Origin: Actinomycetota bacterium | GTDB lineage: Bacteria; Actinomycetota; Thermoleophilia; Solirubrobacterales; Solirubrobacteraceae | DNA length: 5,153 nucleotides | NCBI GenBank assembly: GCA_019348435.1 | Contig: JAHWJM010000220.1 | Span: forward strand, 1 to 5,153 | Direction of reading: 5' to 3' | In this document: positions 1 through 5,153 of the stretch, in pieces | How the letters are laid out: the number at the start of each line of letters is the position of its first letter | Position numbering within the stretch: the stretch's first letter is position 1 | Made by a program: the position numbers and the translations under genes | Notes under the pieces: generated by a model | What the model was told of the DNA's origin: nothing | The model's database searches: none | Seen by the model: only the letters and a program-made list of their open reading frames with translations

Positions 1-673
1 TGCCCTGTAGTGGCTCGTAGCCCGGGCGGCGGTAGACGATGTCGTCGTCGAACAGAGCGAACATCTGCTCCAGCTCCTGCGCGTCGACGAGCTGGTAGTA
101 CCGCCGCACGAGGTCGGCTCGGGCCGGTGCGGGTCCGGAGGCACCGCCGGCGACGCGCGCTTCGTCGCGACGCGCGCGCGCCTGCTCCAGCCGCGCCTCG
201 GCCAACCGATCAGCGGCAGACAGCGGCGCGACTCCGTCGGCGTCGGCGCGATCGAGGATCTCCGTCATGCGCTCGCCGAGCTCGAGACATCGCTCGCGAG
301 CCCGCTCCACGGGGTCCCCGGCGCGCTCGACATCGAGCAGTATGACGCCGCCGGCGTTCGCCACGTAGTCCGGGGCGTACAGGATCCCGGCGTCGTGCAG
401 CGCATCCGCGAGCTCAGGTCGCGCCAGCACGTTGTTCGCACCGCCGGCCACGATCCGGCAGCGCAGCTGCGGCAGCGTCTCGTCGTTGATGACGCCCCCG
501 ACGGCGCACGGGGCGAAGACGTCGCAGGACGTGCCGACAACGGCCTCGGCGTCGACGACCTCGGCGCCCAGCTGCTCGACCTCGCGGTTGACCTCCTTGA
601 TGCGGTGCGGGTTGTTCTTGACGGTCTGCACGCCGTCGGGGGTGAGGGTCGAGAGCATGAGGTACGTCGGCAT
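1..673 (-). CDS. Chimeric protein: GYD-domain start + amino-acid dehydrogenase C-terminal part + SnoaL/NTF2-like domain (partial, runs off left edge)
   Basis: The frame is open for 224 codons from ATG at 673 to the window edge, with no stop. Residues 1-40 (MPTYLMLSTLTPDGVQTVKN...) match the first half of a GYD-domain protein; the second half, with the name-giving Gly-x-Tyr-Asp region, is absent. Residues ~41-168 match the C-terminal NAD-binding part of Leu/Val/Phe dehydrogenases: CDVFAPCAVGGVIND at 50-64, AGGANN at 76-81, YAPDYVANAGGVI at 99-111 and the terminal AADRLAEARL helix near 153-162. The dehydrogenase's own N-terminal catalytic domain (active-site lysines) and the GxGxxG start of its Rossmann fold are missing, so dehydrogenase activity is not expected. 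After an Ala/Arg/Gly linker (~169-185), residues 186-224 (DLVRRYYQLVDA..., DDDIVYRRPGYEPLQG) match the start of a SnoaL/NTF2-like domain. The start is supported by GGAGG four bases upstream. It could be a real fusion, a decaying pseudogene or an assembly misjoin. No function is assigned. Confidence 0.8.
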   Translation of the reverse strand, partial: MPTYLMLSTLTPDGVQTVKNNPHRIKEVNREVEQLGAEVVDAEAVVGTSCDVFAPCAVGGVINDETLPQLRCRIVAGGANNVLARPELADALHDAGILYAPDYVANAGGVILLDVERAGDPVERARERCLELGERMTEILDRADADGVAPLSAADRLAEARLEQARARRDEARVAGGASGPAPARADLVRRYYQLVDAQELEQMFALFDDDIVYRRPGYEPLQG

Positions 674-677
674 GGCG

Positions 678-682
678 CCTCC
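678..682 (-). promoter_or_regulatory. Shine-Dalgarno site of the chimeric gene
   Basis: On the minus strand GGAGG lies four bases before the ATG at 673 (GGAGGCGCCATG). This fixes the start of the chimeric gene and fits a normal GYD-gene 5' end. It contrasts with the two plus-strand genes, which have no Shine-Dalgarno site at a usable distance. Confidence 0.7.
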
Positions 683-701
683 ATCCAATGCGAGCGTGGG
701 C

Positions 702-721
702 TTGTGTCCCCGTTGTATCCC
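702..721. repeat. Imperfect 9-bp direct repeat in the divergent intergenic region
   Basis: TTGTGTCCC (702-710) and TTGTATCCC (713-721) match at 8 of 9 positions, with starts 11 bp apart, about one helical turn. They lie 29-48 bp upstream of the minus-strand ATG, where a promoter or an operator for tandem regulator binding could sit. I see no convincing -35/-10 pair for the minus-strand gene here (ATACAA is the closest -10-like sequence). The repeat is visible; a regulatory role is speculation, and so short a repeat can arise by chance. Confidence 0.3.
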
Positions 722-760
722 AGATCGCCCCCTCCCGCGCGAGCGCTGCGCCTGATCCGG

Positions 761-773
761 TAGCGTCGCGAGC
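761..773 (+). promoter_or_regulatory. Probable leaderless promoter (-10 hexamer TAGCGT) of the secreted-protein gene
   Basis: TAGCGT (761-766) fits the actinobacterial -10 pattern TANNNT and ends 7 nt before the GTG at 774, the usual distance from a -10 box to the transcription start. No Shine-Dalgarno sequence precedes the start. Together these suggest that transcription begins at the GTG itself. No recognisable -35 box is seen. The same arrangement recurs before the ATPase gene. Confidence 0.5.
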
Positions 774-1457
774 GTGATGGCACGCACTGCGACCACCCTC
801 CTGGCGCTCCTCGCCGCGCTCGTGGCGAGTGGCGCAGGCGCGGCCGGTGCACATGCCGCAGCCACGCTGAAGACCGACACGCGCTGCTATCAGGAGACGC
901 AGGAGGTCGTCGTCAGCGGCAGCGGCTTCGCGCCGTCGAGCGTCGTCACGATCTCGCGCGACGGCACCGTGCTCGGCAGCACCTCGACCGACGCCGGCGG
1001 CGCCTTTCGCAACAAGTTCGACACGCCGGAGCTGCCGCGCGACGTGCGCGAGCGCCTGTATGCGATCAGCGCGACCGACGCGGCGAACACCACCGCCCAG
1101 ACGAGCTACCGCGCGACGCGGATCTTCGCGAGCTTCCGGCCGCGCAGCGGCAACCCGTCGACGCTGAAGGTGCGCTTCTCGATCCACGGCTTCGGCCTCG
1201 TCCAGCGGCGGGCGCCGGTCTACCTGCACTACGTGCGTCCCAGCGGCAAGCCGGCGCGCACGATCCGCCTCGGCACCGCGACCGGCGTCTGCGGCGTGAT
1301 CGCCCGCACCAGGGAGCGGCGGCTGTTCGCCTTCGAGCCGTCGAAAGGGACCTGGATCCTGCAGTTCGACACCCGCCGCAGGTACGAGCGCGCGACGTCC
1401 AAACGCCGCACGCCGTGGGTCAGAAAACCGGTGCAGATCTTCTCGCGCAGCCGCTGA
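774..1457 (+). CDS. Secreted Ig-like (IPT/TIG-type) protein of unknown function
   Basis: This is a 227-residue protein. Residues 1-29 form a signal peptide: Arg4, a hydrophobic Leu/Ala stretch at about 8-24, and a likely cleavage after AHA or AHAA, giving a mature start near ATLKTD. Export to the envelope or medium is inferred. Residues ~30-90 read as a beta-rich Ig-like unit (VVVSGSGFAPSSVV, then DGTVLGS and TDAGGAF), a pattern common in actinobacterial extracellular proteins. The second half (~105-227) is another compact, Arg-rich, beta-rich region with GFGLVQRRAPVYLHYV, GVCGVI and GTWILQFDTRRRYE. I recall this pattern from hypothetical secreted proteins of Solirubrobacterales but have no function for it. 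There are only two cysteines, Cys38 and Cys173, one in each half, so a disulfide tying the halves is possible. No lipobox, sortase signal or C-terminal membrane segment is seen. GTG774 is preferred over ATG777 because it sits at the expected leaderless position; the two differ by one residue. Confidence 0.85.
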   Translation: MMARTATTLLALLAALVASGAGAAGAHAAATLKTDTRCYQETQEVVVSGSGFAPSSVVTISRDGTVLGSTSTDAGGAFRNKFDTPELPRDVRERLYAISATDAANTTAQTSYRATRIFASFRPRSGNPSTLKVRFSIHGFGLVQRRAPVYLHYVRPSGKPARTIRLGTATGVCGVIARTRERRLFAFEPSKGTWILQFDTRRRYERATSKRRTPWVRKPVQIFSRSR

Positions 1458-1477
1458 GCGCGGAGGCTGAGCAGGCA

Positions 1478-1489
1478 TAGACTCCGCCC
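1478..1489 (+). promoter_or_regulatory. Probable leaderless promoter (-10 hexamer TAGACT) of the ATPase gene
   Basis: TAGACT (1478-1483) matches TANNNT and ends 6 nt before the GTG at 1490. The only purine-rich Shine-Dalgarno-like sequence (GGAGG, 1462-1466) is 23 nt from the start, too far to serve it. The ATPase is therefore probably translated from a leaderless transcript initiated inside the 32-bp gap after the upstream gene, rather than only by read-through. The -35 region is weak (CTGAGC-like sequences only). Confidence 0.6.
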
Positions 1490-4400
1490 GTGGCGCACGG
1501 CACGGGGACTCTGGTAGGGCGCGATCGTGAGCTCTCGGAGCTGCGCCAGGGTCTGGAGGGGGCGCTGCGCGGCCGCGGCCGCCTGTTCATGGTCGCCGGC
1601 GATCCGGGCGTGGGCAAGACGGCCCTCGCCGACGCGATCGGCGCTGAGGCGCTGGCGGCCGGCGCGACGGTGCTGTGGGGCCGTGCCTGGGGCGGGGGCG
1701 GCGCGCCGTCGTACTGGCCCTGGCTGCGGATCCTGCGCCGGCTGGCCTCCGAGCGCGACGTCGGCGAGGCGCTCGCGGCGCTCGGGCCCGAGGCGACGAC
1801 GCGGCTCACGCGGCTGATCCCCAGCCTGGCGCGCGCGCCGGAGCATCTGGGCGACGCGGGGGACGTGGTGGAGCGCGGCGAGTCCGACGCGGCGCGATTT
1901 CAGCTCTTCGACGCGATCACGTCGCTGCTGCGCGCCGCCGCGGGACAGGCGCCGCTCGTCCTCGTCCTCGACGACCTGCACGGCGCCGACCACCCGTCGC
2001 TGCTACTGCTCGGCTTCCTCGCCGTTCACGTGCGCGACTCGCCGATCCTCATCATCGGCACCTACCGCGAGGCCGAGGCGCGGCTGGACGCGCAGCTTGC
2101 CGCGACCCTCGGCGAGATCATCCGCCACGGCCAGCGGCTGCCGCTGCGCGGGCTGCGTGAGGCCGATGTCGCGGTGGTCGTCGAGCACGTCGCCGGCCGT
2201 CGGCCGCCCGACCGGGTCGTGCGCGCGATCCACCACGCGACGGAGGGAAACCCGTTCTTCGTCGACGAGGTCGTGCGCCTGCTCAGCGCCGAGGGCCGCC
2301 TCGACGACGCCGCCCACGTCAGCGCCGTGCGCATCCCCGACGGCGTGCGCGAGACGATCCGCCACCGCCTCGAGCCGCTGCCGGACGCGACGCGGGAGCT
2401 GCTGCGCACCGCCGCCGTCATCGGGCGCGACTTTCGCCTCGACACGCTGCAGCGCGTCAGCGGCTGCGACCCGGCGACGTTGGACGCGGCGCTGACCGCC
2501 GCCGTCAGCAGCGGTGTGCTCGTCGAGCACACCTCGTCGATCGGCGCCTACAGCTTCTCGCACGGGCTCATCCGCGAGACGCTCTACGACGACATCGGGC
2601 CGCAGCGCCGCGGAATGCTGCACCGCGAGGTCGGGCTCGCGCTCGAGGACCTGTACGCGGCCGACCCCGAGCCGCACGTCGCAGAGCTCGCGCACCACTT
2701 CTTCGTCGCCGCCACGACGGGCGAGCTCCAGAAGGCGATCGACTACTCGGTGCGGGCCGGCGAGCGCGCCCTCGGGCTCGTCGCCTACGAGGAGGCCGCG
2801 GTGCACCTCGAGCGCGCGCTGCAGGCCTACGCGCTGCAGGAGCACGGCGACGTCGCGCGCCGCTGCGACCTGCTGCTCATGCTGGGCGTCGCGCAGTCGC
2901 GCTCAGGCGAATCGGGCGCCGCGCGCGAATCGTTTCTGTGCGCGGCCGACCTCGCCCGCCGGCTTCGCTCGCCCGAGCGCCTCGCGCGCGCCGCGCTCGG
3001 CTATGGCGCCGGGATGGGCGGCTTCGAGTTCGGTCGCGTCGACGAGGAGCTCGTGGCACTGCTCGTCGAGGCGCGCGAGGCGCTCGGCGATGAGGACCGC
3101 TCGCTGACCGCGCGCGTGATGGGCCGGCTGGCGACCGAGCTGTACTTCTCCGACCGCCTCGAGGAGCGCGTCACGCTCGCCGACGAGGCGCTCGCGATGG
3201 CGCGCCGGATCGGCGACCGCGCGACGCTCGCCTCGACGCTCAGCGCCCGCTTCCTGACGCTGATGGGTCCCGAGGACTCCGACGAGCGCCTGCAGATCGC
3301 CTCGGACGTCATCGCGCTCGGCGAGGAGGTGCGCGACCGCGAGCTCGTGCTCCGCGGACACGCCTGGCGCATCCTGTCGCTCATGGAGCTCGGCGACTGG
3401 ATCGGCGCCGAGATCGAGCTGGCGGTGCACGCGCAGCTCGCCGACGAGCTGCGCGACCCGCTGCACCTCTGGTACGTGCCGCTGTTCGCCGCCACCCGGG
3501 CGCTGCTGCAGGGCCGGCTCGACGACGCCGAGCGCTGCGCGAGCGAGGCATTCGCGATCGGCCGCCGCTCGCAGGCGCAGAACGCCGCGCAGCTCTACGC
3601 CGTGCAGCTCTTCGCGCTGCGCAGCGAGCAGGGTCGTCTGTCCGAGGTCGAGGCCTCGCTCGAGCAATTCGGCCGCCGCTATCCCGCCGCGCCGGTGTGG
3701 CGTGCGGCGGCGGCGTTCGCGCTGGCGGTGCTCGGCCGCGCCGACGAGTCGCGGCGGCTTTTCGACGCGCTGACCGCTGGCGGCGCCGGCGTGGCCGAGA
3801 TCCCGCGCGACAGCGAGTGGCTGGGAGCGGTGGCGATACTCGTGCGCACCGGGGTGCGCCTCCGCGACCCGCGGCGCACGGCCCGGCTCGCCGGCGTGCT
3901 GGAACCCTACGCCGACCGCGCGGCGATCGCGGGTCGCGGGGCGATCTTCCTCGGGCCCGTCTCGCGCTACGCGGGTCTGGCCGCGGCGGCGGCCGGTCGG
4001 CGCGCCGAGGGCGTCGCATACCTCGAGCAGGCGCTTGCGCGGGCGCGCCGCTGGGGAGCTGAGTCGATGGTGGCGGCGATCGGCTTGGAGCTGGCCGACG
4101 TGCTCTCGGCCGGGGCGCGGGACGCGGCTGATGCGCAGCGTGCGCGGGAGCTGCGCGCCGAGGGCCTGGCGATCGCGCGGCGCCTGGAGCTCGCCGGCCT
4201 GCTCGCGCAATACGAGGCGGAGGGGGAGGGCTCGGCGGCGGAGGCGGCCGGCGACGAGGATGGCATGGACGCCGACGATGAGGATCGTGGGGGCGCCCCG
4301 GGCGGCGGCGGCATCACGGCGGCGCTCGGACCGGTCGCGTTCTATCGGCGGGGCGACGTCTGGACGATCGGCCCGCCCGGGCGCCAGATCCAGCTGCGCG

Positions 4401-4924
4401 ACGCGAAGGGGCTGGCGCACGTGGCGCGCCTGCTCGACTCCCCGCACGTCGAGTTTCACGCGCTCGACCTCGTCGGCGGCGCGGCTTCGGCCCGCGGCGA
4501 CACCACGGCGGCGATTGCGCTCGGCGCGGGCATCGAGGTGCGCGCACGGGGGGAGGGCGACGCGGGCTCGGTGCTCGACAACCAGGCCAAGGCGGCCTAT
4601 CGATCACGGGTCGCCGAGCTGCAGGAGGAGATCGACGAGGCCGAGTCCTTCAACGACCCCGAGCGCGCCGCACGGATCCAGGACGAGATCGACGCGCTTG
4701 TCGCCGAACTCGCCGCAGGTGTCGGCCTCGGCGGCCGAGACAGGAAAGCCGCCTCTCAAGCCGAAAGGGCGCGCGTGAACATCACGAAATCCGTGAAAGA
4801 CGCTCTCAAGAGGATCGACGACAACCACAAGGTCCTCGGCGAGCACCTGCGCACGACTCTCCGAACCGGGGCCTACTGCGCCTATCTGCCCGATCCTCGC
4901 CTGCAGATCTCGTGGAGGACCTAG
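1490..4924 (+). CDS. Large STAND-type ATPase (AAA_16/NACHT-like) with TPR-like repeats and a distinctive C-terminal module
   Basis: This 1144-residue, probably cytoplasmic protein has the layout of MalT/LuxR-type signal-transduction ATPases, which switch by nucleotide-driven oligomerisation. It opens with LVGRDREL (8-15). Walker A is GDPGVGKT (37-44), Walker B is LVLVLDD ending at Asp161-Asp162, a sensor-like GTYRE spans 190-194, and TEGNPFF (251-257) is the family motif closing the NTPase. A winged-helix-like part follows (IPDGVRETI from 282, FSHGLIRETLYDD from 356). Residues ~398-905 are alpha-helical TPR-like repeats (AIDYSVRAGERAL, AYEEAAVHLERALQAY, LDDAERCASEAFAIGRR), a likely ligand- or partner-binding solenoid. 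An acidic Glu/Gly/Ala linker (~909-942) precedes a C-terminal module: a winged-helix-like stretch (FYRRGDVWTIG from 951), a coiled coil (~1037-1080), then RVNITKSVKDALKRI (from 1095) and TGAYCAYLPDP (around Cys1130) up to Trp1142. The usual LuxR helix-turn-helix is absent. I have seen similar tails on other actinobacterial ATPases but know no assigned function. The trigger and output are unknown. GTG1490 is chosen from the promoter spacing and because LVGR normally lies close to the N-terminus. Confidence 0.9.
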   Translation: MAHGTGTLVGRDRELSELRQGLEGALRGRGRLFMVAGDPGVGKTALADAIGAEALAAGATVLWGRAWGGGGAPSYWPWLRILRRLASERDVGEALAALGPEATTRLTRLIPSLARAPEHLGDAGDVVERGESDAARFQLFDAITSLLRAAAGQAPLVLVLDDLHGADHPSLLLLGFLAVHVRDSPILIIGTYREAEARLDAQLAATLGEIIRHGQRLPLRGLREADVAVVVEHVAGRRPPDRVVRAIHHATEGNPFFVDEVVRLLSAEGRLDDAAHVSAVRIPDGVRETIRHRLEPLPDATRELLRTAAVIGRDFRLDTLQRVSGCDPATLDAALTAAVSSGVLVEHTSSIGAYSFSHGLIRETLYDDIGPQRRGMLHREVGLALEDLYAADPEPHVAELAHHFFVAATTGELQKAIDYSVRAGERALGLVAYEEAAVHLERALQAYALQEHGDVARRCDLLLMLGVAQSRSGESGAARESFLCAADLARRLRSPERLARAALGYGAGMGGFEFGRVDEELVALLVEAREALGDEDRSLTARVMGRLATELYFSDRLEERVTLADEALAMARRIGDRATLASTLSARFLTLMGPEDSDERLQIASDVIALGEEVRDRELVLRGHAWRILSLMELGDWIGAEIELAVHAQLADELRDPLHLWYVPLFAATRALLQGRLDDAERCASEAFAIGRRSQAQNAAQLYAVQLFALRSEQGRLSEVEASLEQFGRRYPAAPVWRAAAAFALAVLGRADESRRLFDALTAGGAGVAEIPRDSEWLGAVAILVRTGVRLRDPRRTARLAGVLEPYADRAAIAGRGAIFLGPVSRYAGLAAAAAGRRAEGVAYLEQALARARRWGAESMVAAIGLELADVLSAGARDAADAQRARELRAEGLAIARRLELAGLLAQYEAEGEGSAAEAAGDEDGMDADDEDRGGAPGGGGITAALGPVAFYRRGDVWTIGPPGRQIQLRDAKGLAHVARLLDSPHVEFHALDLVGGAASARGDTTAAIALGAGIEVRARGEGDAGSVLDNQAKAAYRSRVAELQEEIDEAESFNDPERAARIQDEIDALVAELAAGVGLGGRDRKAASQAERARVNITKSVKDALKRIDDNHKVLGEHLRTTLRTGAYCAYLPDPRLQISWRT

Positions 4925-4929
4925 CCGAG

Positions 4930-5153
4930 TCACATCCTTTCGGGCGCGGTTACACCCAAGAGGCCGAGGCCGTCGGCGATCACGGCGCGCGTCGCGACGC
5001 ACAGAGCGAGGCGCGCGCTCGTCAGGTCTGCGTCGTCGGTGATCACCTTGCAATCTCGGTAGAACGCGCTGAACGTCGATGCGAGCTCTTCGGCGTAGCG
5101 CGTTATGCGCTGGGGCGCCCGCAACCGGGCCGCATCGGGAACCGCCTCCTCGT
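4930..5153 (-). CDS. argS: Arginyl-tRNA synthetase, C-terminal end (partial, runs off right edge)
   Basis: The last 73 residues of arginyl-tRNA synthetase are encoded, reading leftwards from the window edge to TGA at 4932-4930. The enzyme is cytoplasmic and class I; it charges tRNA-Arg with arginine using ATP. The visible part is the end of the DALR anticodon-binding domain: EEAVPDAARLRAPQRITRYA, then ELASTFSAFYRDCKVI, and the characteristic ending LGLLGVTAPERM, where the C-terminal Met is typical of the family. The catalytic HIGH and KMSKS regions lie outside the window. The frame stays open to the window edge; the TTG at 5124 is an internal leucine codon, not a start. The gene converges on the ATPase gene with only 5 bp between the two stop codons. 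The base composition resembles the rest of the window. Confidence 0.94.
   Translation of the reverse strand, partial: EEAVPDAARLRAPQRITRYAEELASTFSAFYRDCKVITDDADLTSARLALCVATRAVIADGLGLLGVTAPERM

Noticed and set aside
395..763. Plus-strand open frames opposite the chimeric gene (also one at 10-345)
   Set aside because: The minus-strand frame carries clear GYD, dehydrogenase and SnoaL motifs. The plus-strand translations are Arg/Asp-rich shadows without motifs.
1462..1466. GGAGG as the Shine-Dalgarno site of the ATPase gene
   Set aside because: It is 23 nt before the GTG at 1490, well outside functional spacing. The TAGACT hexamer also lies between them, so the mRNA probably starts downstream of it.
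414..1478. Minus-strand open frame of 354 codons across the secreted-protein gene and into the chimeric gene
   Set aside because: It runs out of frame through the chimeric gene and antisense to the signal-peptide protein. It has no recognisable domain, while the competing frames do.
2903..4459. Long minus-strand open frame (518 codons) opposite the ATPase gene
   Set aside because: It mirrors the plus-strand codons of a clearly recognisable ATPase. Its translation is Arg/Ala-rich with no family signature, as expected for antisense frames in very GC-rich DNA.
4328..4921. LuxR-type helix-turn-helix at the ATPase C-terminus
   Set aside because: The usual LuxR signature (LTxRExEVLxL... and the GxSNxEIA recognition region) is not present in the last 250 residues.
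4925..4960. Possible bidirectional terminator at the convergent junction
   Set aside because: The gap is 5 bp and the flanking sequence shows no convincing GC stem followed by a T-run on either strand.
4604..5053. Minus-strand open frame of 149 codons spanning the convergent junction
   Set aside because: It is out of frame with argS, which has an unmistakable C-terminal signature, and antisense to the conserved ATPase tail.
1..5153. CRISPR arrays, transposase or IS ends, tRNA/rRNA genes, riboswitches, prophage genes
   Set aside because: Reading both strands I found no regularly spaced repeats, inverted terminal repeats, tRNA-like cloverleaf or rRNA motif. Coding sequence fills nearly all of the window.

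Overview
The window is very GC-rich, with GC-biased third codon positions, GTG starts, and proteins rich in Ala, Arg, Gly and Glu. The protein families (a secreted Ig-like protein of a type common in soil actinobacteria, a large MalT-like STAND ATPase, and a GYD-domain start) suggest a high-GC actinobacterium. My best guess is Thermoleophilia/Solirubrobacterales (Conexibacter- or Solirubrobacter-like). This lineage call is inference from protein style, not from a marker gene. The window looks chromosomal: an essential tRNA synthetase gene lies at the right edge, and I see no mobile element, CRISPR array, tRNA or rRNA.

Layout from left to right. (1) On the minus strand, entering from the left edge and starting at 673, is one uninterrupted reading frame built from pieces of three unrelated families. 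It has the first ~40 residues of a GYD-domain protein, then the C-terminal part of a Leu/Val/Phe/Glu-type amino-acid dehydrogenase, then the beginning of a SnoaL/NTF2-like domain that runs off the window. (2) A ~100-bp divergent intergenic region (674-773) holds a Shine-Dalgarno site for the minus-strand gene, a small imperfect direct repeat and a probable leaderless promoter for the plus-strand gene. (3) At 774-1457 (+) is a secreted 227-residue protein with an Ig-like fold and two cysteines. (4) At 1490-4924 (+) is a 1144-residue STAND-type ATPase. Its AAA_16/NACHT-like NTPase, winged helix and long TPR-like helical region are followed by an unusual conserved C-terminal module in place of the usual LuxR helix-turn-helix. 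(5) At 4930-5153 (-) is the 3' end of argS, convergent with the ATPase and only 5 bp away.

The genes do not form an obvious pathway. The two plus-strand genes are close (32 bp apart), but each has its own TANNNT -10 hexamer 6-7 nt before a GTG start and no usable Shine-Dalgarno site, so each is probably transcribed separately as a leaderless mRNA. The ATPase is probably a signalling or regulatory protein. The most unusual object is the triple chimera at the left edge, which is either a genuine fusion or rearrangement, or an assembly misjoin.
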